This document shows positions 1 through 7,617 of a stretch of 13,247 bases of DNA, piece after piece; the first letter of the stretch is position 1, and every line of letters starts with the position of its first letter. The translations under genes and the position numbers were made by a program. The notes under the pieces were generated by a model. It made no database searches and was not told where the DNA came from. It saw only the letters and a program-made list of their open reading frames with translations. The DNA is from Anaerolineales bacterium (GTDB lineage Bacteria > Chloroflexota > Anaerolineae > Anaerolineales > Villigracilaceae), in the NCBI GenBank assembly GCA_015489255.1, contig WGAD01000321.1:1-13247 (forward strand), read 5' to 3'.

Positions 1-524
<524 letters not shown>

Positions 525-603
525 ATTTCATCCACAGCGCTTGCGCACTGCGGTACGGGTTTCCTTACTCTCGCACGCTTTCTGCTTCCTGTCACTTTTC
601 AAT

Positions 604-615
604 TGTTAAGGTGCT
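604..615 (-). promoter_or_regulatory. boxA-like rRNA antitermination signal
   Basis: The minus strand reads AGCACCTTAACA, matching 9 of 12 positions of the E. coli rrn boxA TGCTCTTTAACA, including the CTTAACA-type core, and continues AATTG. It sits in the transcribed leader about 80 nt before the mature 16S 5' end and just after a 9-bp hairpin. The known role of boxA is NusB/S10-dependent antitermination; function here is inferred from sequence and place. Confidence 0.6.
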
Positions 616-632
616 GCACACCAGGATAAACC

Positions 633-660
633 ACCGATGCCTTCTGGGTGAGGCATCGGT
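633..660 (-). promoter_or_regulatory. rRNA leader hairpin (boxB-like)
   Basis: ACCGATGCC (633-641) and GGCATCGGT (652-660) are perfect 9-bp inverted repeats with a 10-nt loop. On the transcribed minus strand no T-run follows the stem, so it is unlikely to be an intrinsic terminator. It lies about 17 nt upstream of a boxA-like sequence, which is the boxB-boxA order of rrn antitermination leaders. Confidence 0.6.
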
Positions 661-736
661 GTCTTCACCTTGCGCTTTTCACTTGTGAATGGTCTGCACT
701 TTGGCGAAACCGTGGTGTGTCTTGTGAGCGTTTTTT

Positions 737-765
737 ATTCTACTCGCTCCGCGCCTTCCTGTCAA
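737..765 (-). promoter_or_regulatory. rRNA promoter P2 (TTGACA-17-TAGAAT)
   Basis: The -35 TTGACA (765-760) and -10 TAGAAT (742-737) have the optimal 17-bp spacing. A run of six A residues (736-731) follows the -10 on the transcribed strand. Expected start is about 730, about 125 nt downstream of the P1 start. Tandem P1/P2 promoters are the usual layout of bacterial rrn operons. Three 11-bp repeats lie directly upstream (774-806). Confidence 0.82.
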
Positions 766-773
766 GGGATTTG

Positions 774-806
774 TTGCAATTTCCTTGCAAATTCCTTGCA
801 AATTCC
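774..806. repeat. three tandem 11-bp repeats upstream of rRNA P2
   Basis: Units TTGCAATTTCC (774-784), TTGCAAATTCC (785-795) and TTGCAAATTCC (796-806) are head to tail; the last two are identical and the first differs at one base. Each carries the self-complementary core TTGCAA and an AATT/ATTT tract. The period is close to one DNA turn, so cores and A/T tracts face the same side of the helix. The array starts 8 bp upstream of the P2 -35 box. An activator-binding array, intrinsic curvature or an UP-like element are possible readings. Confidence 0.75.
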
Positions 807-861
807 CTGACGCTCGCTTTTCAATGTGCGCGGCACAGTCTGTATTTACCGTGCGCGCTGT

Positions 862-889
862 ATTATATGCATTCTGCTCAGAATGTCAA
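862..889 (-). promoter_or_regulatory. rRNA promoter P1 (TTGACA-16-TATAAT)
   Basis: A perfect -35 TTGACA (889-884) and perfect -10 TATAAT (867-862) are separated by 16 bp. The segment just after the -10 is GC-rich (ACAGCGCGC), as is common in stringently controlled rRNA promoters. Upstream on the same strand are two T-tracts (898-893 and 908-904) one helical turn apart, resembling an UP element. The spacer contains an ATTCTG-CT-CAGAAT inverted repeat that touches the -35. Expected start of transcription is about 855-852. Confidence 0.85.
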
Positions 890-920
890 GGGAAAAAACG
901 AGGAAAAACAGAAATTCGTT

Positions 921-1523
921 TCACATTGGCTGTCGCCCCGCCAAAGCTCGCAGCAAGGTGTTTTGATCGGCATATTCCAGGTCGCTGCCCATCGGCAGGC
1001 CGCGCGCCAGTCGCGTTGTCCGCACGCCCAGCGGCGCCAATTGTTGGCGCAAATAGAGCGCCGTCGCGTCGCCTTCCATGCTCGGGTTGGTCGCCAGGAT
1101 GACCTCCTCCACTCCCTCCGCTGGTACACGCTCCAGCAAGGCAGCTATCTTCAAATCCTCTGGCCCCACGCCTTCAATGGGCGATAGCACACCATGCAAG
1201 ACGTGATAACGCCCACGGTAGCCGCCGGTGCGTTCCAGGGCCAACACATCCATCGGCTCCTCCACCACGCACAGCAACCGCGGGTCGCGGTCGCTGCTGG
1301 TGCAAATGCGACATTCCGGCTGATCGGGCGTCGTCAGGTTGAAGCAGCGGCGGCAAAAAACGATCTCTTGTTTGAGCGCTTGCAGGGCTTCCGCCAGCTG
1401 CAGGCTGACCTCCTCGGGCGCTTGCAACAGGTAAAAGGCCAACCGCGCCGCCGATTTGGGACCAATGCCAGGCAAACGCTCGAATGCGTGGATCACGTCT
1501 TGAACAGGGGCAGGCAGCAACAT
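921..1523 (-). CDS. recR: Recombination mediator protein RecR
   Basis: This 200-residue protein matches RecR in full length and domain order. There is an N-terminal helix-hairpin-helix (LPGIGPKSAARLAF, residues 17-30), a four-cysteine zinc finger (C57, C60, C71, C74), a Toprim domain (VVEEPMD about 86-92 and TNPSMEGD about 145-152) and the C-terminal ARGLPMGSDLEYAD segment. RecR works with RecO and/or RecF to load RecA onto SSB-coated single-stranded DNA at gaps and stalled forks. It is the last gene of the cluster, 7 bp after ybaB, the classic dnaX-ybaB-recR order. An AGGAGG overlaps the ybaB stop and lies only 3 nt from the ATG. A TTG second codon would give better spacing, so the true start could be one codon later. 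Confidence 0.96.
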   Translation of the reverse strand: MLLPAPVQDVIHAFERLPGIGPKSAARLAFYLLQAPEEVSLQLAEALQALKQEIVFCRRCFNLTTPDQPECRICTSSDRDPRLLCVVEEPMDVLALERTGGYRGRYHVLHGVLSPIEGVGPEDLKIAALLERVPAEGVEEVILATNPSMEGDATALYLRQQLAPLGVRTTRLARGLPMGSDLEYADQNTLLRALAGRQPM

Positions 1524-1530
1524 AAGCCTC

Positions 1531-1860
1531 CTAAATGGGCAATCCGCCCGTCAGCGGCCCCAGGCGTTCCGCCGCCAGCTCGCGCGATTTATCCAGCGCC
1601 AGGTTGACCGCGCTCAGCACCAGGTCTTGCAGCATTTCGGCATCGGCATCCTCCAGCAGTTCCGGGGCGATGACCACCTCGGTGCAACGCTGGTCGCCGG
1701 TCATCGTCACCCGAATGGCGCCGCCGCCGGCGGTCGCGGAGACCGTCTCTTCTTTCAGGCGTTCTTGCGCTTCGGCCAGTTGCGCCTGTAATTGCTGGAG
1801 TTGTTGCATCATGCCTCCCATGCCGGCAGAACGCCGTGAGCGATTGTAACCTTTTGCCAT
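1531..1860 (-). CDS. ybaB: YbaB/EbfC family nucleoid-associated protein
   Basis: This is a 109-residue protein with the YbaB layout. It has a Gly/Met-rich N-terminus (GMGGMMQQLQQLQAQLAEAQ, about 13-32), a long amphipathic coiled-coil helix, the TVSATAGGGAIRVTMTGD strand segment, and a C-terminal helix ending in a Leu/Gly-rich tail. Family members are small dimeric DNA-binding proteins of the nucleoid, often encoded between dnaX and recR, as here (20 bp after dnaX, 7 bp before recR). The start is well supported: AAGAGGAGG lies 5 nt upstream of the ATG. A role in helping RecR or the replisome is suggested only by the conserved gene order. Confidence 0.95.
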   Translation of the reverse strand: MAKGYNRSRRSAGMGGMMQQLQQLQAQLAEAQERLKEETVSATAGGGAIRVTMTGDQRCTEVVIAPELLEDADAEMLQDLVLSAVNLALDKSRELAAERLGPLTGGLPI

Positions 1861-1880
1861 CAGAACCTCCTCTTGAGTTT

Positions 1881-3434
1881 TTATGAGACTTTGCGCCCGC
1901 CATAGCGCAACGCAGCGGCAACCATATCGTCGGCGGTGGCCTCCTGGCTGCTGCGCCCTACCACGCAGGCGATCCGCAGTAGACGACCCAACGCTTCTTG
2001 CAAGTAACGCTCTGTGGTTTGCACTTTTTCTGGACGTGCGGCTTTTTCGCGCAGGACTTCCGAGGCGAACCCCAGCACCAGTGTGCCATCGCGCACCTCT
2101 ACCAGGTGCGCCGAATTGAGCAGGCCGTTCAGGCTGCCATCAACACGCCGGATGGCGTTTTTGACCTGGGGCCAGACCTTTTGCACCGTGGACAAGTCGA
2201 TCGGCTCCTTCTCTGCCGCTGCAGTGGCCAGGGAGGCCGCCGGGGCCGGGCGCTCCGCAGGTTGTGGCCTGCGGGATGCGTTCTCTTGCTCAGCTGCAGG
2301 CGCCGAGCGTCTCGGCACAGGCGCCGCCTCGCGTTGCGGCGGAAGGTCGACGGCCTGGGGCAGCGTCAGGCTGTCGGCCAGGGCCAATTCCAACCCCAGA
2401 GACGGCATCCAGGCCGTCCCGCCGGCACTGGCCGCCTCGTTGAAGGCGCGTATCGCGTGCAATAGGAACCCCCTATCAAAGTCGCGGGCGTATGCTCGCA
2501 TGGCGGCCAGGGTTTCGCCGGTCAGGTCGGCTGGCGCTTCGGCGCCCATCTTCAGTAGAAGAATGTGGCGCAGATAGGCCACAATTTCGCGGGCCAGCGC
2601 CCGCGGATCACTGCCGCCATCCAGCGCTTGCTGCAGGGCCGTCAACCCCTGGCCAGGCGCCTGGCGCAACAAGGCCTCGATCACCTCGCGCACGGCAGCC
2701 TCCGATGAAGTTCCCAAAACCGCGCGCACCACGTCCAGCGTCACAGCCTCGCCGGTGGATGCCATCTGATCTAGCAAGGAAATCGCATCCCTCATGCCGC
2801 CTGCGGAATGGCGGGCAATGAGGCTCAACGCTTCGGGCGCAGCTTGAATGCCTTCTTGCTGGCAAATGTATTCCAACCGCGAAACAATGACATCCAGCGG
2901 CAGGCGGCGAAACTCGTGGCGCTGACAACGAGACAGCACCGTGGCCGGAATTTTATGGATTTCTGTGGTCGCTAACACGAAAATGGCGTAAGAAGGCGGC
3001 TCTTCCAGGGTCTTCAGCAAGGCGTTGAAGGCGGGAGTGGAGAGCATGTGCACTTCGTCGATGATGTAAATTTTGTATTTGCCCTGCGAGGGCGAGAAAT
3101 TGATCCGGTCGCGCAATTCGCGCACATCTTCCACCCCGTTGTTAGAGGCGGCGTCGATTTCTATCAGATCCAAAAAACGCCCCTCATTGACGGCCTGGCA
3201 ATGTGCGCAGGCGTCGCAGGGACGGGCATCCGGGTCTGCGTGCAGGCAGTTGACCGCTTTCGCCAGCAGGCGCGCAGTGGTCGTTTTGCCCGTGCCGCGC
3301 GGGCCAGAAAACAAATAGGCGTGTGCCGTGCGACCGCTGCGTACCGCATTGCGCAGGGTGCGGATGATGTGTTCTTGCCCCAGCACCTCATCCCAACGTG
3401 CTGGCCGCCATTTGCGGTAAAGCGCCTGAGCCAT
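1881..3434 (-). CDS. dnaX: DNA polymerase III subunit gamma/tau (clamp loader)
   Basis: This encodes the AAA+ clamp-loader subunit that, with delta and delta-prime, loads the sliding clamp at the replication fork. Counting from a GTG at 3443, the motifs are Walker A GPRGTGKT (47-54), a zinc-module cysteine set (C66, C76, C79, C82), Walker B IYIIDEVH (125-132), sensor-1 LATTE (157-161) and the SRC motif with the arginine finger (171-173). A Pro/Ala/Arg-rich linker (about 368-410) leads to a small C-terminal domain, so it is a gamma-length protein rather than a full E. coli tau. I place the start at the ATG at 3434 (MAQALYRKWRP, the usual family N-terminus, AGGTGA 5 nt upstream), giving 517 aa; the GTG at 3443 would add three residues. 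No slippery heptamer for programmed frameshifting is visible. Confidence 0.96.
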   Translation of the reverse strand: MAQALYRKWRPARWDEVLGQEHIIRTLRNAVRSGRTAHAYLFSGPRGTGKTTTARLLAKAVNCLHADPDARPCDACAHCQAVNEGRFLDLIEIDAASNNGVEDVRELRDRINFSPSQGKYKIYIIDEVHMLSTPAFNALLKTLEEPPSYAIFVLATTEIHKIPATVLSRCQRHEFRRLPLDVIVSRLEYICQQEGIQAAPEALSLIARHSAGGMRDAISLLDQMASTGEAVTLDVVRAVLGTSSEAAVREVIEALLRQAPGQGLTALQQALDGGSDPRALAREIVAYLRHILLLKMGAEAPADLTGETLAAMRAYARDFDRGFLLHAIRAFNEAASAGGTAWMPSLGLELALADSLTLPQAVDLPPQREAAPVPRRSAPAAEQENASRRPQPAERPAPAASLATAAAEKEPIDLSTVQKVWPQVKNAIRRVDGSLNGLLNSAHLVEVRDGTLVLGFASEVLREKAARPEKVQTTERYLQEALGRLLRIACVVGRSSQEATADDMVAAALRYGGRKVS

Positions 3435-3450
3435 CAGATTCACCTGCCTT

Positions 3451-3897
3451 TCAGGGGATGCGGTAGGCGGCGTAGAGCACGCCTTGCGGATTGAACAAAA
3501 AGACCTCTTTCCCTGGCGCCCACACCGGCTCTTCCAGTCCCCAGTATAGCGCCACCGGCGTATCTTCTCCCGCCGCAGAATGGATTTCTACGGCACCGTC
3601 CGGGTAGAGTTGCAAGGCCGGGAAACGGTACGTTTGCCTTTTACCATCGGTCAGCGCCCAATCTTGCATCTGGATAGGCTCGCTCCCCGTGTAATGGATT
3701 AAGACGTACTCCGTCTCCAGTACGCCCGGGCCGACGACGGCCACAATTTCAAACTGGCCGCCGTAAAACATCGGTGTTACGGGCGGCAAGGCGGCTTGCG
3801 TCTCGCGTCGATCGTGCCAGGCCAGAATGCCCAGCGTCACCGCGGCGGAGATCGCAATGTTCAAGAAGAGGTAACCTGCCAAACGTCGGCGCGTCAT
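3451..3897 (-). CDS. Membrane-anchored lamin-tail-domain protein
   Basis: This 148-residue protein starts with a basic segment (MTRRR) and one hydrophobic helix (about 8-27, a signal anchor or uncleaved signal). The rest, about 48-146, is a beta-rich domain with lamin-tail features: YVLIHYTGSEPIQMQDWAL, a FPALQLYPDGAVEI strand pair, and a final PGKEVFLFNPQGVLYAAY. Lamin-tail domains are Ig-like folds found in secreted bacterial proteins and in nuclear lamins; their function is mostly binding or structural, and I cannot name a role. It should face the outside of the membrane. It lies between prmA and dnaX, an unusual position, 31 bp after prmA and ending just before dnaX. An extended -10 sits immediately before its start codon and there is no good Shine-Dalgarno. 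Confidence 0.78.
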   Translation of the reverse strand: MTRRRLAGYLFLNIAISAAVTLGILAWHDRRETQAALPPVTPMFYGGQFEIVAVVGPGVLETEYVLIHYTGSEPIQMQDWALTDGKRQTYRFPALQLYPDGAVEIHSAAGEDTPVALYWGLEEPVWAPGKEVFLFNPQGVLYAAYRIP

Positions 3898-3902
3898 CGC
3901 CT

Positions 3903-3914
3903 GTTATGATAGCA
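3903..3914 (-). promoter_or_regulatory. Candidate extended -10 promoter for the lamin-tail gene
   Basis: In the 31-bp gap after prmA the minus strand carries TGCTATCAT, an extended -10 (TG at 3914-3913, TATCAT at 3911-3906). The -35 region is weak. The predicted start, about 3899, is only about 2 nt before the ATG at 3897, which lacks a clear Shine-Dalgarno sequence, so the transcript would be nearly leaderless. Sequence-only evidence. Confidence 0.4.
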
Positions 3915-3928
3915 CAAAACCCTGTCCA

Positions 3929-4849
3929 TCAGGAAGAAGAGAGGCGCCGCCAGGCAAAAGCGTGCCAATCTTCGTGGCTGCGCTTCTCTAGCAAAGCCAG
4001 GTCGTGCGCCGTGGCGGCCTGCGTGATGGCCTCCACATGGCTGTCCATCACGCCAGAAAGGATCAAAACCCCCTGTGGCCGCACCAGCTCGGCCAGCCCC
4101 TGGCGCAACAATTGGAGCAAAATGGGCGCCAGGATGTTGGCCGCGACCAGCGGCGCCTGACGAAACGCCAGTTTTCCGGCACGCACATCGTCCACGCTCC
4201 CCTGGCTGACCCAAAACCGCCCTGCCGGAATCTCATTCAGGGCGGCATTCTCCTGTGCCGAAGGGATCGCCTCCGCCGATACGTCCACGCCCAAGGCGCG
4301 GGCAGCGCCCAATTTCAACGCCGCAATGGACAGGATGCCGGAACCGCAGCCCACATCTATGAAATCTTGCCCGGGCTGCAACCAGTCTTCCAACAACCCC
4401 AACGCCAGTTGAGTGGTGGGGTGCGTGCCGGTGCCAAAAGCCATCCCCGGTTCAATGCGAATGGCAATACGATCGGTGGACGGCGGTTGATACCAGGCCG
4501 GGATGATTTGCAGGCGGTGGCCAATGCGCACAGGCCGGTAATTTGCCTTCCAGGCCTCCATCCAGTTTTCGTCTTTCAGCGGGCGGTAATCCGCCGGCGG
4601 CAAGGGTTGAATGCGCCCCAGGTACCAGAGGGCTTCTTCCAGTTTTTGCCGCCGGGTTTCCAGCTCCTCATCCGCGGGCAGGTACGCGCGGACGATGACC
4701 TCATCGTCCGGCGTGCCCGGGTCGTCGTCATCGGTGAAGTGAACGCCGGCCTCCGTCACCACGCCGCCGGGGGCATAACGGGCGAAGACGTCGGCCACCG
4801 CTTCGGCCAGTTCGCCGTTTACCCGCAGAGAAACTTCCAACCAGGGCAT
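3929..4849 (-). CDS. prmA: Ribosomal protein L11 methyltransferase PrmA
   Basis: This SAM-dependent methyltransferase trimethylates ribosomal protein L11 in characterised species. The 306-residue length is usual. The N-terminal ferredoxin-like substrate-binding domain (about 1-100) includes DENWMEAWKANYRP (93-106). It is followed by the PrmA signature EPGMAFGTGTHPTT (133-146), SAM-binding motif I DVGCGSGIL (165-173), an acidic residue closing strand 2 (GVDVSAEA, 187-194) and the NIL motif (238-240). The start ATG follows GGGAGG with 5-nt spacing, and the dnaJ stop lies 1 nt upstream of the ATG (TGACATG), so the genes are probably translationally coupled. dnaJ-prmA adjacency is common in heat-shock clusters of Gram-positive bacteria. 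Confidence 0.95.
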   Translation of the reverse strand: MPWLEVSLRVNGELAEAVADVFARYAPGGVVTEAGVHFTDDDDPGTPDDEVIVRAYLPADEELETRRQKLEEALWYLGRIQPLPPADYRPLKDENWMEAWKANYRPVRIGHRLQIIPAWYQPPSTDRIAIRIEPGMAFGTGTHPTTQLALGLLEDWLQPGQDFIDVGCGSGILSIAALKLGAARALGVDVSAEAIPSAQENAALNEIPAGRFWVSQGSVDDVRAGKLAFRQAPLVAANILAPILLQLLRQGLAELVRPQGVLILSGVMDSHVEAITQAATAHDLALLEKRSHEDWHAFAWRRLSSS

Positions 4850-4850
4850 G

Positions 4851-5987
4851 TCAGCCTCCCAAAAACTCGTTCAGCCGATCCCAAAAGCTTTTGCCCTGAT
4901 TGCGGGCGCGGGGCGTCGGTTCGCCGCCCAGGCTGGCCGCCAGCTGTTCAAACAAAGCCCGCTGCTCTGCCGTCAGGCGGCGCGGAACCTCCACATTGAT
5001 GACAACGTGCTGATCGCCGCGGCGCCCGCTGCGAACGTTGGGAACGCCCTTGCCGTGCAGGGTCAGCACTTTGCCCGGCTGCGTGCCCGGGGGAATGCGC
5101 AAATGCGCGCTGCCGTCCAGCGTGGGAACTTCCACTTCCGCCCCCAAAGCGGCCTGCGCCACGTTGATGTTCAACTCCAGGAGAATGTCATCATCGCGCC
5201 GCTGGAAGTATTCATGCGGCTTGACGTTCACAACCAGGTACAGGTGCCCGTTTGGGCCGCCGTTTAGTCCAGGTTGCCCTTCTCCCGGCAGGCGGATCTG
5301 CATCCCATCGCTGACGCCAGCGGGGATCGACACCTTCTTGCGCACGGTGCGCCGCTCCAGGCCGCGCCCCTGACAGGTGGAACAGGGATGAGAAATGATC
5401 TGCCCGCTGCCGCGGCAGGTTGGACAGGCCGATTCTTGCATGATCTGCCCAAAAATTGTGTTACGCACCTGGCGCACAACGCCACGCCCGCCACAGGTCT
5501 GACAAGCAGTCGGCGGATGCCCAGGTTCGGCGCCCGTGCCGCCGCAGCGAGAGCAGGTTTCATCGCGCTGGAATTCGATCTCCTTTTCCACCCCGAAAAC
5601 CGCCTCCTCGAAGCGGAGGGTTACGGACATTTGCAGATCGCGCCCCCGGCGCGGCATCCGGGCGCGCCGCCCACCTCCGCGACCAAAACCAAAAGCGCCG
5701 CCAAACAATTCTTCGAACAAGTCGGAGAAATTGACCGTGTAATCCTGGTAAGTTCCGGCGGCCTCGCCCACGCCCGCGTGGCCATAACGATCGTAACGGG
5801 CGCGTTTTTGCGGGTCGGAAAGGATGCCATAAGCTTCGTTGATCTCTTTGAACTTTTCTTCTGCATCGGGGTCGGTGCTGACGTCAGGATGGTAGCGGCG
5901 CGCCAGCTGCCGAAAGGCTTGCTTGATCTCCTCGGCGGAGGCGTTGCGCTCAACGCCCAGCACTTCGTAGTAATCGCGCTTGGTCAT
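4851..5987 (-). CDS. dnaJ: Chaperone protein DnaJ (Hsp40)
   Basis: This is a full-length type I Hsp40 (378 aa) that delivers substrates to DnaK and stimulates its ATPase. The J-domain has the essential HPD at 33-35 and the conserved [14 protein letters not shown] helix (45-58). A Gly/Phe-rich linker follows ([12 protein letters not shown], about 95-106). Four CxxCxGxG zinc repeats lie at 145-152, 162-169, 188-195 and 202-209, then two C-terminal substrate-binding domains. The start ATG at 5987 opens the canonical [11 protein letters not shown] sequence. An open frame continues 29 codons upstream, but that extension overlaps grpE and matches nothing expected of a DnaJ. It is 13 bp after grpE; no dnaK is between them. 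Confidence 0.96.
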   Translation of the reverse strand: MTKRDYYEVLGVERNASAEEIKQAFRQLARRYHPDVSTDPDAEEKFKEINEAYGILSDPQKRARYDRYGHAGVGEAAGTYQDYTVNFSDLFEELFGGAFGFGRGGGRRARMPRRGRDLQMSVTLRFEEAVFGVEKEIEFQRDETCSRCGGTGAEPGHPPTACQTCGGRGVVRQVRNTIFGQIMQESACPTCRGSGQIISHPCSTCQGRGLERRTVRKKVSIPAGVSDGMQIRLPGEGQPGLNGGPNGHLYLVVNVKPHEYFQRRDDDILLELNINVAQAALGAEVEVPTLDGSAHLRIPPGTQPGKVLTLHGKGVPNVRSGRRGDQHVVINVEVPRRLTAEQRALFEQLAASLGGEPTPRARNQGKSFWDRLNEFLGG

Positions 5988-6000
5988 GCCTGCATCCTGT

Positions 6001-6576
6001 TTATGCCGCCACGCGCACCAGCGAAGGGCGGATGACGCGCTCACCGACACGGTATCCCTGACGCAAGACGGCAATCACCTGGCCGCTTTCGTGCGTTTCG
6101 CTGGGTTCTTGCGAAATGGCTTCGTGCAAATTGGGGTCGAAAAGAGCATCTTGGGCTTCAATGCGCTCCACCCCTTGCGCTTCCAGCACGGCCAGGAATT
6201 TGCGGTAGATCACATCAACTCCGTCCATCCATTGCTGCAAGGCCTCGTCATCCGTTGCCGGGCGGTTTTGCAGGGCCAGTTCGAGGTCGTCCAGCAGGGG
6301 CAGCAAGTTGCGGATGATCTCGGCTTTCATGTCCAGGTATTGGGCTTCCTGAACGCGCTGCTGGCGCTTCTTGTAGTTGATGAATTCCGCCTGGGCACGC
6401 TGCCAGCCTTCCAGGTATTCTGCGGCCCGGGCCTCGCTGGCCTCCAGTTGTTCTTGCAAGGCCTGCACTTCATCCAGTGAAGCCGCCGCGGCATCGTTCT
6501 CCTGCGGCTCCGCCACCGTTTCTTCCTTTTGTTCCTCAGGAAGCGGGTTTTCCTGTTCGTGTTTCTTCTTGCTCAT
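6001..6576 (-). CDS. grpE: Nucleotide exchange factor GrpE
   Basis: This is the Hsp70 nucleotide exchange factor, which releases ADP from DnaK. At 191 residues it has a charged, acidic disordered N-terminus (1-33), a long coiled-coil dimerisation helix (about 34-100, including [14 protein letters not shown]), a helical bundle, and the C-terminal beta-domain signature. The signature begins [13 protein letters not shown] (146-158) and ends [20 protein letters not shown] (171-190). GGGAGA sits 8 nt before the ATG. The first 41 bp overlap the end of hrcA in another frame, so translation is probably coupled to hrcA. Confidence 0.96.
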   Translation of the reverse strand: MSKKKHEQENPLPEEQKEETVAEPQENDAAAASLDEVQALQEQLEASEARAAEYLEGWQRAQAEFINYKKRQQRVQEAQYLDMKAEIIRNLLPLLDDLELALQNRPATDDEALQQWMDGVDVIYRKFLAVLEAQGVERIEAQDALFDPNLHEAISQEPSETHESGQVIAVLRQGYRVGERVIRPSLVRVAA

Positions 6577-7606
6577 AGGCTGTATCTCCCAAAATGGTTT
6601 CGGTCATCAAATGGCTTAAAACGCCCGCCACATAGCGGACGGCCGGGATGGCGCGGCTGTAAGGCATGCGCATCGGGCCAACCACTCCCAGGGCGCCGGT
6701 TGCCTGACCCGGAACGCCGTAACGGGCAAGCACCAGGGCGCATTGTTGCAGGGCGTCCCAGCCCTGGGGCGCGCCAATGAGCACCTGAACGCCGCCGATG
6801 CGGTTGTCGGCGGTCGTTTGCGCCAGCAACCGCCGCAAAGACTCTCGCTCTTCGAGCAAGCGCAGGGTGCGCCCCTGGTTGAACTCCGGCGTGGCCAGCA
6901 CATGGCTTAGCCCATCCAGGTAAATTTCGCCCGCTTGTTGCTGCGCCACGCTTTCCAGGTCTTGCAAGATCCAGCGCAAGCTGTCGGCAGCCAGGACATC
7001 GTGCGGGCGCGCCAGGGTGCGGATTTCCGGCAACCGTTTTCCGGCCAGCAGGCGGTTGAGCGCATCTGAGGCGCGGCGCAACCGTTCTTGTGAGGCCGGC
7101 TCGGGCAGGGTAAGCACACGCTGCAAAACCTCCCCGCCTGTGAGCACCAGCACCATCAAAGCCTGCCGCCCCTGGATGGCAATCAATTCTACCCGTTTGA
7201 AACGCACTTGCTCGGCGTGCGGTGCTGTCACCAGAGAGATGGCCTGCGCATATTGCGCCAGCACCGCAGCCGCCACCTGCGCCCAACGCTCCGGATCCGG
7301 GCCGGCGGATACAAATTCCGCCAGGATGGATTCGCGGACCTCCGGCCTGAGCTCAGAACGCGCCAGCAGTTCGGCGACGAAGGCCCTGTAGCCGCGCTCA
7401 GTGGGCACGCGCCCCGCCGAAGTGTGCGGCTGATGCAAATAGCCCATTTCCGTCAGGGCGGCCAGCTCATTGCGCACCGTCGCGGAACTGAAAGGCAAGC
7501 CAAAACGCCGCACCAGGCGACCAGAACTCACCGGCTGGGCGGTATCAATATATTCCTGCACGACCAACAACAGGATATTCTGCTGGCGTTCCGTCAGCGC
7601 TTCCAT
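6536..7606 (-). CDS. hrcA: Heat-inducible transcription repressor HrcA
   Basis: HrcA binds CIRCE operators and represses chaperone genes; in studied species its activity depends on GroEL. The N-terminal winged-helix region (about 1-75) carries the family signature SATVRNELAALTEMGYLHQP (41-60) followed directly by HTSAGRVPTERGYR (61-74), then the GAF-like dimerisation domain. From the ATG at 7606 the protein has 356 residues, the usual size. The frame stays open upstream to 7660, but the extra 18 codons run through the CIRCE element and the -10 region, so they are rejected. AAGGAG lies 4 nt before the chosen ATG. It is autoregulated by inference: a perfect CIRCE abuts its ribosome binding site. 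Its 3' end overlaps grpE by 41 bp. Confidence 0.95.
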   Translation of the reverse strand: MEALTERQQNILLLVVQEYIDTAQPVSSGRLVRRFGLPFSSATVRNELAALTEMGYLHQPHTSAGRVPTERGYRAFVAELLARSELRPEVRESILAEFVSAGPDPERWAQVAAAVLAQYAQAISLVTAPHAEQVRFKRVELIAIQGRQALMVLVLTGGEVLQRVLTLPEPASQERLRRASDALNRLLAGKRLPEIRTLARPHDVLAADSLRWILQDLESVAQQQAGEIYLDGLSHVLATPEFNQGRTLRLLEERESLRRLLAQTTADNRIGGVQVLIGAPQGWDALQQCALVLARYGVPGQATGALGVVGPMRMPYSRAIPAVRYVAGVLSHLMTETILGDTAYEQEETRTGKPAS

Positions 7607-7617
7607 GGCTCTCCTTT

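Larger units (their letters stand above)
525..920 (-). promoter_or_regulatory. rRNA operon leader and promoter region (no protein gene)
   Basis: This 396-bp interval between the recR stop and the 16S 5' end contains no credible protein gene. It holds two tandem minus-strand promoters, T-tracts upstream of P1, a tandem 11-bp repeat array, and a transcribed leader with a hairpin followed by a boxA-like sequence; these are listed separately. The leader would be about 330 nt from P1 and about 205 nt from P2. No obvious intrinsic terminator lies between the recR stop (921) and the P1 -35 (889): the sequence there is T-rich but lacks a GC-rich stem. Confidence 0.75.

Noticed and set aside
633..660. 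Intrinsic terminator in the rRNA leader
   Set aside because: The stem is strong, but no T-run follows on the transcribed strand and it lies between promoter and 16S, where a boxB role fits better.
774..806. CRISPR-like array
   Set aside because: Repeats are contiguous 11-bp units without spacers.
1881..3443. Programmed ribosomal frameshift in dnaX to make tau and gamma
   Set aside because: Only two AAAAA runs near the 3' end were seen (GAA AAA), neither an X-XXY-YYZ heptamer in frame, and the single frame already gives a complete product.
4004..4999. 331-codon plus-strand open frame opposite prmA
   Set aside because: Antisense to PrmA, whose motifs are intact; no domain is recognisable in the shadow translation.
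5988..6074. N-terminal extension of DnaJ
   Set aside because: It overlaps grpE, and the canonical [11 protein letters not shown] start with ATG at 5987 is conserved in the family.
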